Below, in pieces: positions 17,757-26,369 of a DNA stretch of 64,000 bases. The notes under the pieces are model-generated. The model was not told the DNA's origin. It ran no database searches and was given only the letters and a program-made list of their open reading frames with translations. The first letter of the stretch is position 1. Each line of letters begins with the position of its first letter. A program made the position numbers and the translations under genes. Source of the stretch: a bacterium (GTDB lineage Bacteria; UBP6; JAFGXH01). Location: NCBI GenBank assembly GCA_027064085.1, contig JAMOQH010000172.1, positions 1 to 64,000 of the forward strand. The letters run 5' to 3'.

Positions 17757-18863
17757 ATGGCGGAAAGAACTAGTTTACAACAGTTATTGAAAGTTATGGT
17801 TGAAAATGGAGCGAGTGATTTACACATTACTGTAAATTCACCACCCCAATATAGAATTAATGGCTCTCTTGTACCATTAAAGTTACCACCTTTAACACAT
17901 ATTGAAACTCAAAGATTGGCTTATTCTATATTAAATGATGCTCAAAAACATAAATTTGAAGAAGAAAAAGAATTAGATTTATCTTTTACGATTAAAGGAT
18001 TAAGTAGATTTAGGGCAAATATATATAATCAAAGGGGAACGATTGCAGCTGCTTTTAGGTTAATTCCAACAACAATTAAATCATTTGAGGAGCTTGGACT
18101 TCCTGATATTCTTTCTGAGTTAGCTGCAAGGCCAAGAGGATTAGTTCTTGTTACTGGTCCTACAGGTAGTGGTAAATCAACTACTTTAGCCGCCATGATA
18201 GACAAAATAAATAGAGAAACTTCTTCACATATATTAACTCTTGAAGACCCAATAGAATTTGTTCATTCACATAAAATGTCAATTATAAATCAAAGAGAAA
18301 TCGGTTCTGATACTTTTAGTTATGACAAAGCCTTAAAATATATTTTAAGGCAAGACCCTGATGTTGTTCTTATTGGTGAAATTAGAGATAGAGAAACTAT
18401 TGAAGCTGCATTGGAAATTTCAGAAACAGGTCACTTGTGTCTTGCTACCCTTCATACAAATTCTGCTGTTCAAACAATAACAAGAGTTGTTGATATGTTT
18501 CCTGCAGATAGGCATGACCAAATTCGTTCTCAGTTGTCATTTGTTCTTGAAGGAATAGTAACTCAGTTGTTAATGCCTAAGGAAGATGGGAATGGTAGAA
18601 TTGTTGCAACAGAAGTATTAATTCCAAATACTGGAATTAGGCATCAAATTAGAGAAAATAAAATGTCTCAAGTTTATAGTTCTATGCAGACAGGTCAAAA
18701 TATTTCAGGAATGATAACTTTAAATCAAACTTTATATAATTTATATAAAAATAAACTTGTTAGCCTAGATGAAATATTAAATAAAAGTCCAGAGCCATTA
18801 GAATTAAAACAAATGTTGTCTAAGAAAATGGGAATTGCTTTTGATGAACTTAAGACAAATTAA
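17757..18863 (+). CDS. pilT: Type IV pilus retraction ATPase PilT
   Basis: Retraction motor of type IV pili, 368 residues. Walker A GPTGSGKS is at 134-141, then LTLEDPIEFVH, the Walker B region DPDVVLIGEIRDRETIE and the His-box region GHLCLATLHTNSA. It lacks the MshEN domain and the zinc motif of PilB. AAGGAG precedes the ATG. The 3' end overlaps the pilS start by about 20 bases. It implies twitching motility. Confidence 0.96.
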   Translation: MAERTSLQQLLKVMVENGASDLHITVNSPPQYRINGSLVPLKLPPLTHIETQRLAYSILNDAQKHKFEEEKELDLSFTIKGLSRFRANIYNQRGTIAAAFRLIPTTIKSFEELGLPDILSELAARPRGLVLVTGPTGSGKSTTLAAMIDKINRETSSHILTLEDPIEFVHSHKMSIINQREIGSDTFSYDKALKYILRQDPDVVLIGEIRDRETIEAALEISETGHLCLATLHTNSAVQTITRVVDMFPADRHDQIRSQLSFVLEGIVTQLLMPKEDGNGRIVATEVLIPNTGIRHQIRENKMSQVYSSMQTGQNISGMITLNQTLYNLYKNKLVSLDEILNKSPEPLELKQMLSKKMGIAFDELKTN

Positions 18864-20424
18864 TAATTTTTTTTCTCTTGAAAAATTAACAATTCAAACA
18901 TTTTTAAGAATAATTTTTATAATTATAATCTTTATCTTTGATTTTATTTCAACAGAAACTAAAGATAATAATCTTATAGCTATAAAAATTTCTTTTATAT
19001 TGTTTACTATTACTGTATCTATTTTATTTGTATTACTTATTAGATATCATGAACGAAAAATCTTTTTATTATATTTACAAGTTTTTATAGATTTGATTTT
19101 AACAACAGGAATAATATTTTTAATTCAAAAAACAAATTTTTTAATTACATTTTTATATCTATTAAGTATTACAAATGCCTCTATTGTTTTATTTAGGGCA
19201 GGGGCTTTTATTGCAGCAATATCTTCTACTATTTTGACTGTTACTGTTTATTACATAATGATGAGTTTAGAAATATTAACTATAGATTATAGCTTTTTAT
19301 TAAAAAATTCTATTTATAACATTATAACCTACTTTTCCTATGCAACAATTATTTCTATTTTAACAGAATCTTTAGCCAAAAAAGATGAATTAATATATAG
19401 AAGAGAAATAGAGTTAAATATTGAGAAGCAAATTAAAAATACTGTTATAGATAAAATGTATAGTGGTATTATTGTACTTGATAGAGACTATAATGTTATT
19501 TTCATAAATGTTAAAGGATTAGAAGTTTTAAATATCTCTGAATATAAAGATTTAAAAATTAATGATTTGTTTAGTGATTTGATAAATTTTGAAATAAATC
19601 AAAAACGAGAAATAAATTATAAGGATAGAATATTAGGAATAACAATAACTGATTTAATTGATGAAGAAAGCGATATAAAGGGAGTTTTGATTATTTTTAA
19701 AGATATCACTGAAGAGCTAAAATTAAAAGAAATAATCAGAAATCAAGAAAAGTTAGTTTATCTAGGTAAAATATCTGCTTCAATTGCTCATGAAATCAGA
19801 AATCCTCTTGCATCAATATCTGCATCTTTGCAAATAATTCCAAGATTTATAGATAAAAATCCTGATAAAATTAAAAAATTAACAAATATTGGTTTAAAAG
19901 AAATTAATAGATTGGACCTACTTATAGCTGATTTTTTAGATTATGCAAAAATTGATAAATTAAATATTGAAAAATTAGATTTACTATTGGTCTTAAATGA
20001 AATAAGTGAGTTATATGAATTTAAAAATGGTGAAGATTTAATAATTAAGCTTAATGATTTAGAAGAGATTCTAATTAATGGAGATAAAAATAAATTAAAA
20101 CAAGTTTTTATAAACTTAATCAAAAATGGGTTTGAAGCAATTGAAAATGAAAACAAGCAAATAATAATAGAATTATTAGAAAGTCGAAGTGAGTATATAA
20201 TTATTATAAAAGATAATGGAGTTGGTATTGAAAAAGAAATAATAAAAAATATATTTGAACCATTTTTTACAACTAAAAAAACAGGTACTGGTTTAGGCCT
20301 ATCGTTGGTTAATAAATTTATTTCTTTACATCATGGTAGAATTAATATAAATTCTAAATTGGGTGAAGGCTCTGAGTTTATAATTAATCTTCCCAAAATA
20401 AATATGGAGGAATATGATGAATAA
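18844..20424 (+). CDS. pilS: Membrane sensor histidine kinase, PilS type
   Basis: Sensor of the PilS-PilR pair that adjusts pilin transcription. Six hydrophobic helices occupy residues about 20-175, followed by a PAS-like domain (MYSGIIVLDRDYNVIFIN), HisKA with phospho-accepting His near 316 (SIAHEIRNPLAS) and a HATPase_c domain (N box LIKNGFEA, DNGVGI, GTGLGLSL). ATG 18844 overlaps pilT by 20 bases with only weak GGGAA upstream. Its 3' end overlaps pilR. The six-helix sensor and location between pilT and pilR support the name. Confidence 0.88.
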   Translation: MNLRQINNFFSLEKLTIQTFLRIIFIIIIFIFDFISTETKDNNLIAIKISFILFTITVSILFVLLIRYHERKIFLLYLQVFIDLILTTGIIFLIQKTNFLITFLYLLSITNASIVLFRAGAFIAAISSTILTVTVYYIMMSLEILTIDYSFLLKNSIYNIITYFSYATIISILTESLAKKDELIYRREIELNIEKQIKNTVIDKMYSGIIVLDRDYNVIFINVKGLEVLNISEYKDLKINDLFSDLINFEINQKREINYKDRILGITITDLIDEESDIKGVLIIFKDITEELKLKEIIRNQEKLVYLGKISASIAHEIRNPLASISASLQIIPRFIDKNPDKIKKLTNIGLKEINRLDLLIADFLDYAKIDKLNIEKLDLLLVLNEISELYEFKNGEDLIIKLNDLEEILINGDKNKLKQVFINLIKNGFEAIENENKQIIIELLESRSEYIIIIKDNGVGIEKEIIKNIFEPFFTTKKTGTGLGLSLVNKFISLHHGRININSKLGEGSEFIINLPKINMEEYDE

Positions 20425-21805
20425 GAATCTCTTGATTATTGATGATGAAGAATCAATTCTTGATACCTTTTCTATATTTTTTGAATCTTTTGACTATAAT
20501 GTTTATACCGCAGACAGCTATGATAAAGCAATAAATATCATTAAAACCAATGAGTTACAAGTAATTATTACGGATTTAAGGCTGGGAAATAAAAAATCAG
20601 GATTAGATATATTATCTTTTACTAAAAAGTTTAATGATAGTATACAAGTTATTCTAATTACGGCTTATGCATCTAAAGAGACGGCTTATGAAGCAACAAA
20701 ACAAGGAATATACGATTATATCATTAAACCAGTTAATTTAGATACATTAAATATAATAACCGAGAGAGCTATAAGGAAAAATTTATTATTAAATAATATA
20801 AAAGAAACTGAAATAGATGAGAGTAATGAGGTTGATTACATTATAGGTGTTTCTAATAAAATAAAAGAAATAATAAAAATGTCTAAAAAAGTAGCTAAAT
20901 CTAATGTAAGTGTATTAATTACAGGAGAAAGTGGTACGGGAAAAGAATTAATAGCAAAGTTAATTCATGAATTTAGTGATAGAAGTGATAAATCTTTTTT
21001 ACCATTAAACTGTTCCGCATTGCCCGAAAACTTAATTGAATCAGAGTTATTTGGTTATGATAAAGGTGCTTTTACTGGTGCAAATAAAAATAAAGATGGA
21101 ATATTTATTGCTGCAAATAATGGAACTGTATTTCTTGATGAGATAGGAGAGTTGCCATTACAAGTACAGCCTAAATTATTAAGAGTTTTACAGAATCAGT
21201 ATGTAAAAAAAGTTGGCTCTAATTTTGAAACTAAAGTTAATGTTAGAATTATTTCTGCAACAAATAGAGAATTAAGAAAAGAGATAGATGAGAACAAATT
21301 TAGAGCGGATTTGTTTTATAGGTTAAATGTAATTAATATTGCTCTTCCTCCACTTAGAGAAAGAAAAGAAGATATTATTCCTTTAACTGATTTCTTCATA
21401 AAAAAATTTACAAATAAATTTGGAGTAAACATAAAGGGAATTACTACAGAATTAAGGAAATATTTACTTAATTATAATTGGCCTGGAAATATTAGAGAAT
21501 TGGAAAATCTTATTGAAAAATTAATTACTCTTGAAACAAATGAGTATTTAACTACTAAGTATATAGGAAATGAGAATATTAATGATTTTGAAGATATTAA
21601 AAGTGATATAACTACACAAATAAATAATGATGAGATTATTTTTCCTATAGAGTTAGATAAAATTGTAGAAAACTTAGAGAAGAAATATATAAAATTAGCA
21701 TTAGAGGAAACTAATGGAAAAAAACAAGAGGCTGCAAAGTTATTAGGAATTACTTTTAGATCTTTTAGGTATAGAATTTCTAAATATAATATAGAAAAGG
21801 AATAA
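20417..21805 (+). CDS. pilR: Sigma-54-dependent response regulator, PilR type
   Basis: NtrC-family activator of 462 residues. The receiver domain carries the acidic pocket DDE (9-11), D53 and K104. The AAA+ domain has Walker A GESGTGKE (170-177), the sigma-54 contact loop GAFTGA (217-222) and Walker B near 238-242. A Fis-type helix-turn-helix ends the protein (KKQEAAKLLGITFRSFRYRI). ATG 20417 is six bases after GGAGG; the ATG three bases earlier is the alternative. A sigma-54-like site precedes the pilin gene at 55316, its expected target. Confidence 0.9.
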   Translation: MNKNLLIIDDEESILDTFSIFFESFDYNVYTADSYDKAINIIKTNELQVIITDLRLGNKKSGLDILSFTKKFNDSIQVILITAYASKETAYEATKQGIYDYIIKPVNLDTLNIITERAIRKNLLLNNIKETEIDESNEVDYIIGVSNKIKEIIKMSKKVAKSNVSVLITGESGTGKELIAKLIHEFSDRSDKSFLPLNCSALPENLIESELFGYDKGAFTGANKNKDGIFIAANNGTVFLDEIGELPLQVQPKLLRVLQNQYVKKVGSNFETKVNVRIISATNRELRKEIDENKFRADLFYRLNVINIALPPLRERKEDIIPLTDFFIKKFTNKFGVNIKGITTELRKYLLNYNWPGNIRELENLIEKLITLETNEYLTTKYIGNENINDFEDIKSDITTQINNDEIIFPIELDKIVENLEKKYIKLALEETNGKKQEAAKLLGITFRSFRYRISKYNIEKE

Positions 21806-21808
21806 ATC

Positions 21809-22102
21809 ATGAAAATAGAAAAAGAAGCATTGTTTGCTAGTTCAGTTGGAATTGAAATTGCTCTTTCAATTGGATTAGGTATGTTTTTAGGTTGGTGGTT
21901 GGATAAAAAATTTGATACTGAGCCATGGCTTTTTATATTATTTTTGTTTGCAGGGCTTGGTTCTGCAATAAAGGCAGTTATTAGAATTATGAAAATGGTT
22001 GATATGCAAGATGAAACTAAAGAAGAGCTAACTAAACTTACTGATAATTCATTTCAATTAAACAAAAGTGATTTTAAAGAAGATGATAATATTCCTGATT
22101 AA
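21809..22102 (+). CDS. AtpZ/AtpI-like small membrane protein
   Basis: 97 residues with two membrane helices: ALSIGLGMFLGWWLDKKF with the GxxLGxWLD-type signature, and WLFILFLFAGLGSAIKAV. This matches the AtpZ family, which accompanies F1Fo-ATP synthase genes and is linked to Mg transport or c-ring assembly. It starts three bases after pilR and no other atp gene is in the window, so it is either at a displaced start of an atp operon or isolated. Confidence 0.75.
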   Translation: MKIEKEALFASSVGIEIALSIGLGMFLGWWLDKKFDTEPWLFILFLFAGLGSAIKAVIRIMKMVDMQDETKEELTKLTDNSFQLNKSDFKEDDNIPD

Positions 22103-22124
22103 GATAGATAGTTATTTATATTTT

Positions 22125-22146
22125 CTCCACCCATAAAATGGGCGAG
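22125..22146. terminator. Weak hairpin after the pil/atpZ genes
   Basis: CTC-CA-CCCAT-AAA-ATGGG-C-GAG forms a five-bp stem (22130-22134 with 22138-22142) extended by a CTC/GAG pair across a small bulge. A short, interrupted T-rich stretch follows. It could end the pil transcript, but the U-tract is poor. Confidence 0.35.
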
Positions 22147-22223
22147 TTAATTTTGATTTAAATAAGATTTATTAACTTAATATTATTTTAGAATACATAA
22201 AAGTTTATATATTTTTTAATATA

Positions 22224-22252
22224 TTGACAATTTGCAATAATTATTTTAAAAT
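22224..22252 (+). promoter_or_regulatory. Strong sigma-70 promoter before the PgpH-like gene
   Basis: TTGACA (22224-22229), 17 bp, TAAAAT (22247-22252). The predicted start near 22259 lies only about five bases before the first possible start codon of the gene, so the message would be nearly leaderless. Confidence 0.6.
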
Positions 22253-22263
22253 AGTTTGGTATT

Positions 22264-23814
22264 TTGGGACCTTTAATTTTGGAATATAAACAAAAAAAGG
22301 ATATTAAATTTAATATAATCATATCAATTCTTTTTGGAATGATTATTTCTTTTATTAATATCTCAGACAATATTATATATAAACTAACTGATTTTAAGGT
22401 GGGAGATGTTTCTCCAATAAATTTATTAACACCTCCATTTTCAGGCTTAAAATCTTCTTTTTCTGCAAAAGCAACCAGAAATGAATTGTTTTGGCTTAAA
22501 GAGGGAGAAATAATAACTAAACATCATATAGATTCGTTAAAAATATTTTTTAAAGAGCCTATTCTTGAGTTTGTTGTATATACTTTTCTTATATCAATAA
22601 TACTAATTTTCTTTTTAAGTTTTGTAAATATGTTAACAAAAAATAAAAAATTAATATTATTGTTTATTATTTTATCGATTTCAGTTTTTACAAAATTTAC
22701 AACAACATATTCATCTATATCAATATATAGCTTTCCGTTTATTGGAATGTTAGGTTTAATGATGGTTTTCTTTGAGAAAAATTTTGTTAGAGCTTTAAAT
22801 ATTACTTTAGCATTTATTATTTCTATCATTTATAGTTTTAATCCTATTATACTGTTTTCTTTTGTCGTTTCGGGAGGATTTTCATTATTTTTATATAAAA
22901 AAGATGAAAAGGAACTTGATTATGTTTTTCCTTTCATTCTTGGTAGTTTTTTATTGGTTTTAATTGTATCAATTTTTGATTTCTTTTTTTATATACCTAT
23001 TTACACAGATTTAATCAATATTTCTTGGAGTTTAATTGCTCTGCCTGTATTATATATAACAATACAATTATTAAAGGTTTATAGTCCTTTTTTTAAAAAA
23101 TATGATATTTTAAACTATTTAGATTTAGAACATCCCCTTTTAAAAATAATTAGAGAAAAGGCTTCTGGTACATGGCAACATAGTTTAGCTATGGCTAACA
23201 TGGCAGAAACTGTTGCAAATGAAATTGGTGCTAATGGAATGCTCTGTAGAGCTGGAGCATATTTTCATGATATTGGTAAAACAAAACATCCTGAATATTT
23301 TATTGAAAATCAAGATGGGGAAAATCCTCATAACGCACTGTCTCCAACAGAATCAGCAAGAATGATTAAATTACATGTTACTGATGGCATGAAAATGGCA
23401 GAAGAATATATGCTTCCGGAATATATCTCTCAATTTATTGATAAGCATCATGGGACAACTATTTTGGAGTATTTCTATGAAAAGGCTGCATCTGTAGAAG
23501 GTGATACTATTGATATTGAAGATTTTAGATATCCTGGAAGAAAACCAGACAGTAAAGAAACTGCAATTTTAATGATTGTTGATGCTGTTGAAGCTGCGTC
23601 AAGAACTTTAATTGAACCAACTCAACAGGATATTGAAACACTTATTACAAGGATAGTATTTAGTAAATTATTATTCAATCAATTAAATCAATCAGGTTTA
23701 ACACTTACAGAACTGAGAAAAATTATTGTAACTTTAATCAACACATTAAAAAGTAATTCACACACTAGAGTAAAATATCCTTGGCAAACTAAAAATATAA
23801 AAAAGGAGAATTGA
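22264..23814 (+). CDS. 7TM HD-domain phosphohydrolase, PgpH/YqfF type
   Basis: Membrane enzyme expected to hydrolyse cyclic di-AMP to pApA in this family. An N-terminal helix (residues 16-33) and a short outer segment (about 35-90) precede seven helices (about 95-275). The cytoplasmic HD domain has H in TWQHSLAM, HD in FHDIGK, and the later HH in DKHHGTT, all metal-binding positions. At 516 residues it is shorter than typical PgpH because the outer domain is reduced. The start is uncertain: TTG 22264 has no ribosome site, and TTG 22279 or a rare ATT after AAGGA are alternatives. TatA/B follows with a 1-base overlap. Confidence 0.85.
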   Translation: MGPLILEYKQKKDIKFNIIISILFGMIISFINISDNIIYKLTDFKVGDVSPINLLTPPFSGLKSSFSAKATRNELFWLKEGEIITKHHIDSLKIFFKEPILEFVVYTFLISIILIFFLSFVNMLTKNKKLILLFIILSISVFTKFTTTYSSISIYSFPFIGMLGLMMVFFEKNFVRALNITLAFIISIIYSFNPIILFSFVVSGGFSLFLYKKDEKELDYVFPFILGSFLLVLIVSIFDFFFYIPIYTDLINISWSLIALPVLYITIQLLKVYSPFFKKYDILNYLDLEHPLLKIIREKASGTWQHSLAMANMAETVANEIGANGMLCRAGAYFHDIGKTKHPEYFIENQDGENPHNALSPTESARMIKLHVTDGMKMAEEYMLPEYISQFIDKHHGTTILEYFYEKAASVEGDTIDIEDFRYPGRKPDSKETAILMIVDAVEAASRTLIEPTQQDIETLITRIVFSKLLFNQLNQSGLTLTELRKIIVTLINTLKSNSHTRVKYPWQTKNIKKEN

Positions 23815-24113
23815 TGTTTGGTATTGGGGGTGGAGAATTAATAATTATATTACTTATTGCATTTATTTTTATTGGGCCAGATAAATTTCCTAGTTTAGCT
23901 AAATCCTTTGGTAAAGGCTTAAAGAGCTTTAAAGATACTAGTTCTGAAATAAAAAAGACAATATATGAGGAAATGAAAGATACTGATCTAGACAAAATAA
24001 ATGTTGTTACAGATTTACAAGATGAAATTAAAAAGGCGAAAGAAGGCTTAAATCCAATAAATAAAGATCTTAATAAAACAATAGAAGATGTGTTTAATGA
24101 TAAGAAATCTTAG
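23814..24113 (+). CDS. Sec-independent translocase TatA/TatB-like protein
   Basis: 99 residues. A short N-terminal helix (GGGELIIILLIAFIFIGPDK, with the conserved hinge G-P) is followed by an amphipathic helix (FPSLAKSFGKGLKSFKDT) and a charged tail, the TatA/TatB plan. The FGxGxxxxK pattern is nearer TatA, whereas the length and GPDKFP favour TatB, so the type is left open. TGATG overlaps the preceding gene by one base, with AGGAG five bases upstream. Confidence 0.88.
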   Translation: MFGIGGGELIIILLIAFIFIGPDKFPSLAKSFGKGLKSFKDTSSEIKKTIYEEMKDTDLDKINVVTDLQDEIKKAKEGLNPINKDLNKTIEDVFNDKKS

Positions 24114-24122
24114 AGGTAAAAT

Positions 24123-25421
24123 ATGAAAATAACACCTGTATCTAATTCTGTACAATTATTAAAATTATTGATAGTTTTGTTTTTTCTACCCGTTGTTTCT
24201 TTTTCTTATGAGAAAATGATTCATATTCATGTAAATAATTTAAATTCTTTTTATAAAAATATGAATAATAATAAAGTTTTTAATAAAGTTAATAAATCAA
24301 AAAATTGGAGTACTTTTAAGTATAGTAAGCTGTATGTTAGATTATTTGATGATATAAAAAAAATAGATTCAGATAATAAAATATTGAATTTTAAAAATAT
24401 TGAAAAATTACCAAATGGATCAATGGATTTTTATTTAATTAACATTGAGAAGGAAAATTTTATAGCTAAAATAAAGTTAGAAAAATCACAAGTTGCAACA
24501 TTAATAAATATTGACTTTGATAAACTTGAATCTACAATGTTTTTAGGAAAGAAAATCTATAAGTATCAAAAAATTCAATTAGTGTTAGATAATGATTATT
24601 TATATTTAAGTAATAATTTAAAGTATTTAAAAGCGTTTTTTGAAAATAAAAATAATTCTAATACAGATATTACCTTAAAGAATAAATATAAGAATTTTAT
24701 TTATATAAATTTAAAAAAAATAAAAGGGACTCCTTATTTAAATAATTATTGGTTTACGAATTTAAAAGATTTTTCTAACTTTGAATCAATAATTGTTCAA
24801 TTTAATTTAACTCAAACACTTTTTGAGGAAAATGGAATAATAAGTTTAAAAAATGAAGAAAATAATATGAAAAAATTAAAAATAATAGATAAAAAATTTA
24901 AAATTACACTATTTGATAGTAGAGGGAAATTTAGAATTTCTCCGTTTCTTAAAAATAAAAATATCAATATATATTCAGTTGTAAGTAATGATTTTAAATC
25001 AAAAGTTTATCTTGCAAAATATATAGGCAAAAAATCATTTAAAGATTTTCTAAAAACAATATCTCCATCTGCGAAAATAATTAAAAATGAATTACTTGAA
25101 TATCATTATGGTCTTATGAATAGAAAAGTTGTTTATATAAAAATAATAGATAAAAATTTATTGTTTTCCAATAATATAAAATTGTTAAGCGATATAAAAT
25201 TAAAAGAGAATAACAACTTATATCAGAAGATTGAAATATCCGATTTTAAAAATATATCAGAAGAATTATTGAAAATATCTAAACTAGATAAGAATAATTA
25301 TTCTTATAATAGCTTTTTAAAGAGCTATTTATTAAATTATATGAATATAAAATATTTTAAATATGATTCTAGTTTTAAAGATAACAATAAATTAGAATTT
25401 AATACAAAAATAATATTTTAG
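24123..25421 (+). CDS. Exported protein of unknown function
   Basis: 432 residues, not recognised. An N-terminal hydrophobic segment (LLKLLIVLFFLPVVSFSYEK) looks like a Sec signal, with possible cleavage after SFS. The rest is rich in Lys, Asn and Ile/Leu, with alternating beta-like stretches and no Cys clusters. It follows the tat gene by nine bases with AGAGG, so it is likely co-transcribed. Its stop codon lies in the -35 element of the csrA sigma-28-like promoter. Confidence 0.7.
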   Translation: MKITPVSNSVQLLKLLIVLFFLPVVSFSYEKMIHIHVNNLNSFYKNMNNNKVFNKVNKSKNWSTFKYSKLYVRLFDDIKKIDSDNKILNFKNIEKLPNGSMDFYLINIEKENFIAKIKLEKSQVATLINIDFDKLESTMFLGKKIYKYQKIQLVLDNDYLYLSNNLKYLKAFFENKNNSNTDITLKNKYKNFIYINLKKIKGTPYLNNYWFTNLKDFSNFESIIVQFNLTQTLFEENGIISLKNEENNMKKLKIIDKKFKITLFDSRGKFRISPFLKNKNINIYSVVSNDFKSKVYLAKYIGKKSFKDFLKTISPSAKIIKNELLEYHYGLMNRKVVYIKIIDKNLLFSNNIKLLSDIKLKENNNLYQKIEISDFKNISEELLKISKLDKNNYSYNSFLKSYLLNYMNIKYFKYDSSFKDNNKLEFNTKIIF

Positions 25422-25443
25422 TTTTATTAACCATTGACGATAA
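25417..25443 (+). promoter_or_regulatory. Sigma-28 (FliA)-like promoter of csrA-fliW
   Basis: TTTAGTTT (25417-25424), 11 bases, GACGATAA (25436-25443). The enterobacterial FliA consensus is TAAAGTTT-N11-GCCGATAA: six of eight and seven of eight bases match with exact spacing. A second site with the same layout precedes the gene at 31917-32735, supporting both. Confidence 0.65.
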
Positions 25444-25461
25444 TATGGGTAGGAGGACCTT

Positions 25462-25695
25462 ATGCTTACATTAAGCCGAAAACCAGGAGAGTCCATCCGT
25501 ATCGGCAATGATATATTAATTATTGTTCAAGAGGTTAGAGGAAAGGTTGTTAAAATTAGTATTGAAGCTCCAGAAGATATGACTATATATCGAGAGGAGC
25601 TATACAAGAGAATTGTTGCAGCAAATCTAGAATCAACCTCTTTATCAGATCTTGCCGACTTAGAAAAGGAATTAAAAGATTTACCTGATTTTTAG
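25462..25695 (+). CDS. csrA: Carbon storage regulator CsrA
   Basis: Homodimeric RNA-binding translational regulator that recognises GGA in mRNA leaders. The core is fully recognisable: MLTLSRKPGESIRIGNDI at the N terminus and IYREEL with the RNA-contacting Arg near residue 44. It has 77 residues, a little longer than the enterobacterial form. Its own ribosome site lies in TAGGAGGACC (two GGA triplets), so autoregulation is plausible. fliW follows nine bases downstream, the arrangement in which FliW binds and inhibits CsrA. Confidence 0.97.
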   Translation: MLTLSRKPGESIRIGNDILIIVQEVRGKVVKISIEAPEDMTIYREELYKRIVAANLESTSLSDLADLEKELKDLPDF

Positions 25696-25703
25696 GAGGT
25701 GTT

Positions 25704-26210
25704 ATGAGGGTATCAACGGTAAGATTTGGAGAAATAGAAATTAAAGATTCTGATTTAATTCATTTTCCTGGAGCTATATTAGGGTTTCCAGCATCTAAAT
25801 CATATTTCATTATTGAGGCAGAGGATAGTGCTTTTTTTGCATGGTTACAATCTGTTCAAGAACCTGAATTATGTTTTGTTGTGACAGACCCTTTTATTTT
25901 TAAAAAGGATTATAGTGTTAATTTAACAAATAAGGAAATAGAATCATTATCAATAAAAGAAGCAAATGAAATTAATATTTTATCCATTGTTTCCATAAAT
26001 TCTAGAAGTAATGGGCAAATAAATATAAACCTAATGGCTCCACTAGTTGTAAATGCCACAACAAGAGTTGGTTATCAGTTAATTAAAGAAGAATATACTC
26101 ATCATCTAAGGTATAATATCAAGCCTATTTTAAGAAAGATGGCAGAGATTGAAGAAATGGATAGAAAAGCATTTGATAAAGCAGATGTTCAAAAGCAGGC
26201 TGTTAGTTAA
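25704..26210 (+). CDS. fliW: Flagellar assembly factor FliW
   Basis: Protein antagonist of CsrA that also binds flagellin, coupling flagellin translation to export. At 168 residues it matches in length and motifs: FGEIEIKDSDLIHFPGAILGF at the start, then FAWLQSVQEPELCFVVTDPF and NINLMAPLVVN. AGGAGG precedes the ATG. With csrA it forms a two-gene unit after a sigma-28-like promoter. It is good evidence that the organism has flagellar genes outside this window. Confidence 0.96.
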   Translation: MRVSTVRFGEIEIKDSDLIHFPGAILGFPASKSYFIIEAEDSAFFAWLQSVQEPELCFVVTDPFIFKKDYSVNLTNKEIESLSIKEANEINILSIVSINSRSNGQININLMAPLVVNATTRVGYQLIKEEYTHHLRYNIKPILRKMAEIEEMDRKAFDKADVQKQAVS

Positions 26211-26314
26211 TTTATTTACTAGTTACACTATTCTTTATCTTACTTTGCTTAATAATGTTTAATTGTCTATAGTTAAAGAAATGCCGTGAATTACATAAAA
26301 AATCATTAGAAAAC

Positions 26315-26343
26315 TTGACAAAAACTATGAAGTCTTTTAATAT
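26315..26343 (+). promoter_or_regulatory. Sigma-70 promoter of the CARDB lipoprotein-ruvC unit
   Basis: TTGACA (26315-26320), 17 bp, TAATAT (26338-26343), giving a leader of about 20 bases with GGGAG before ATG 26370. The preceding 100 bases after fliW hold no convincing terminator. Confidence 0.6.
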
Positions 26344-26369
26344 TATAAATTAAATGTTTGGGAGTATAC

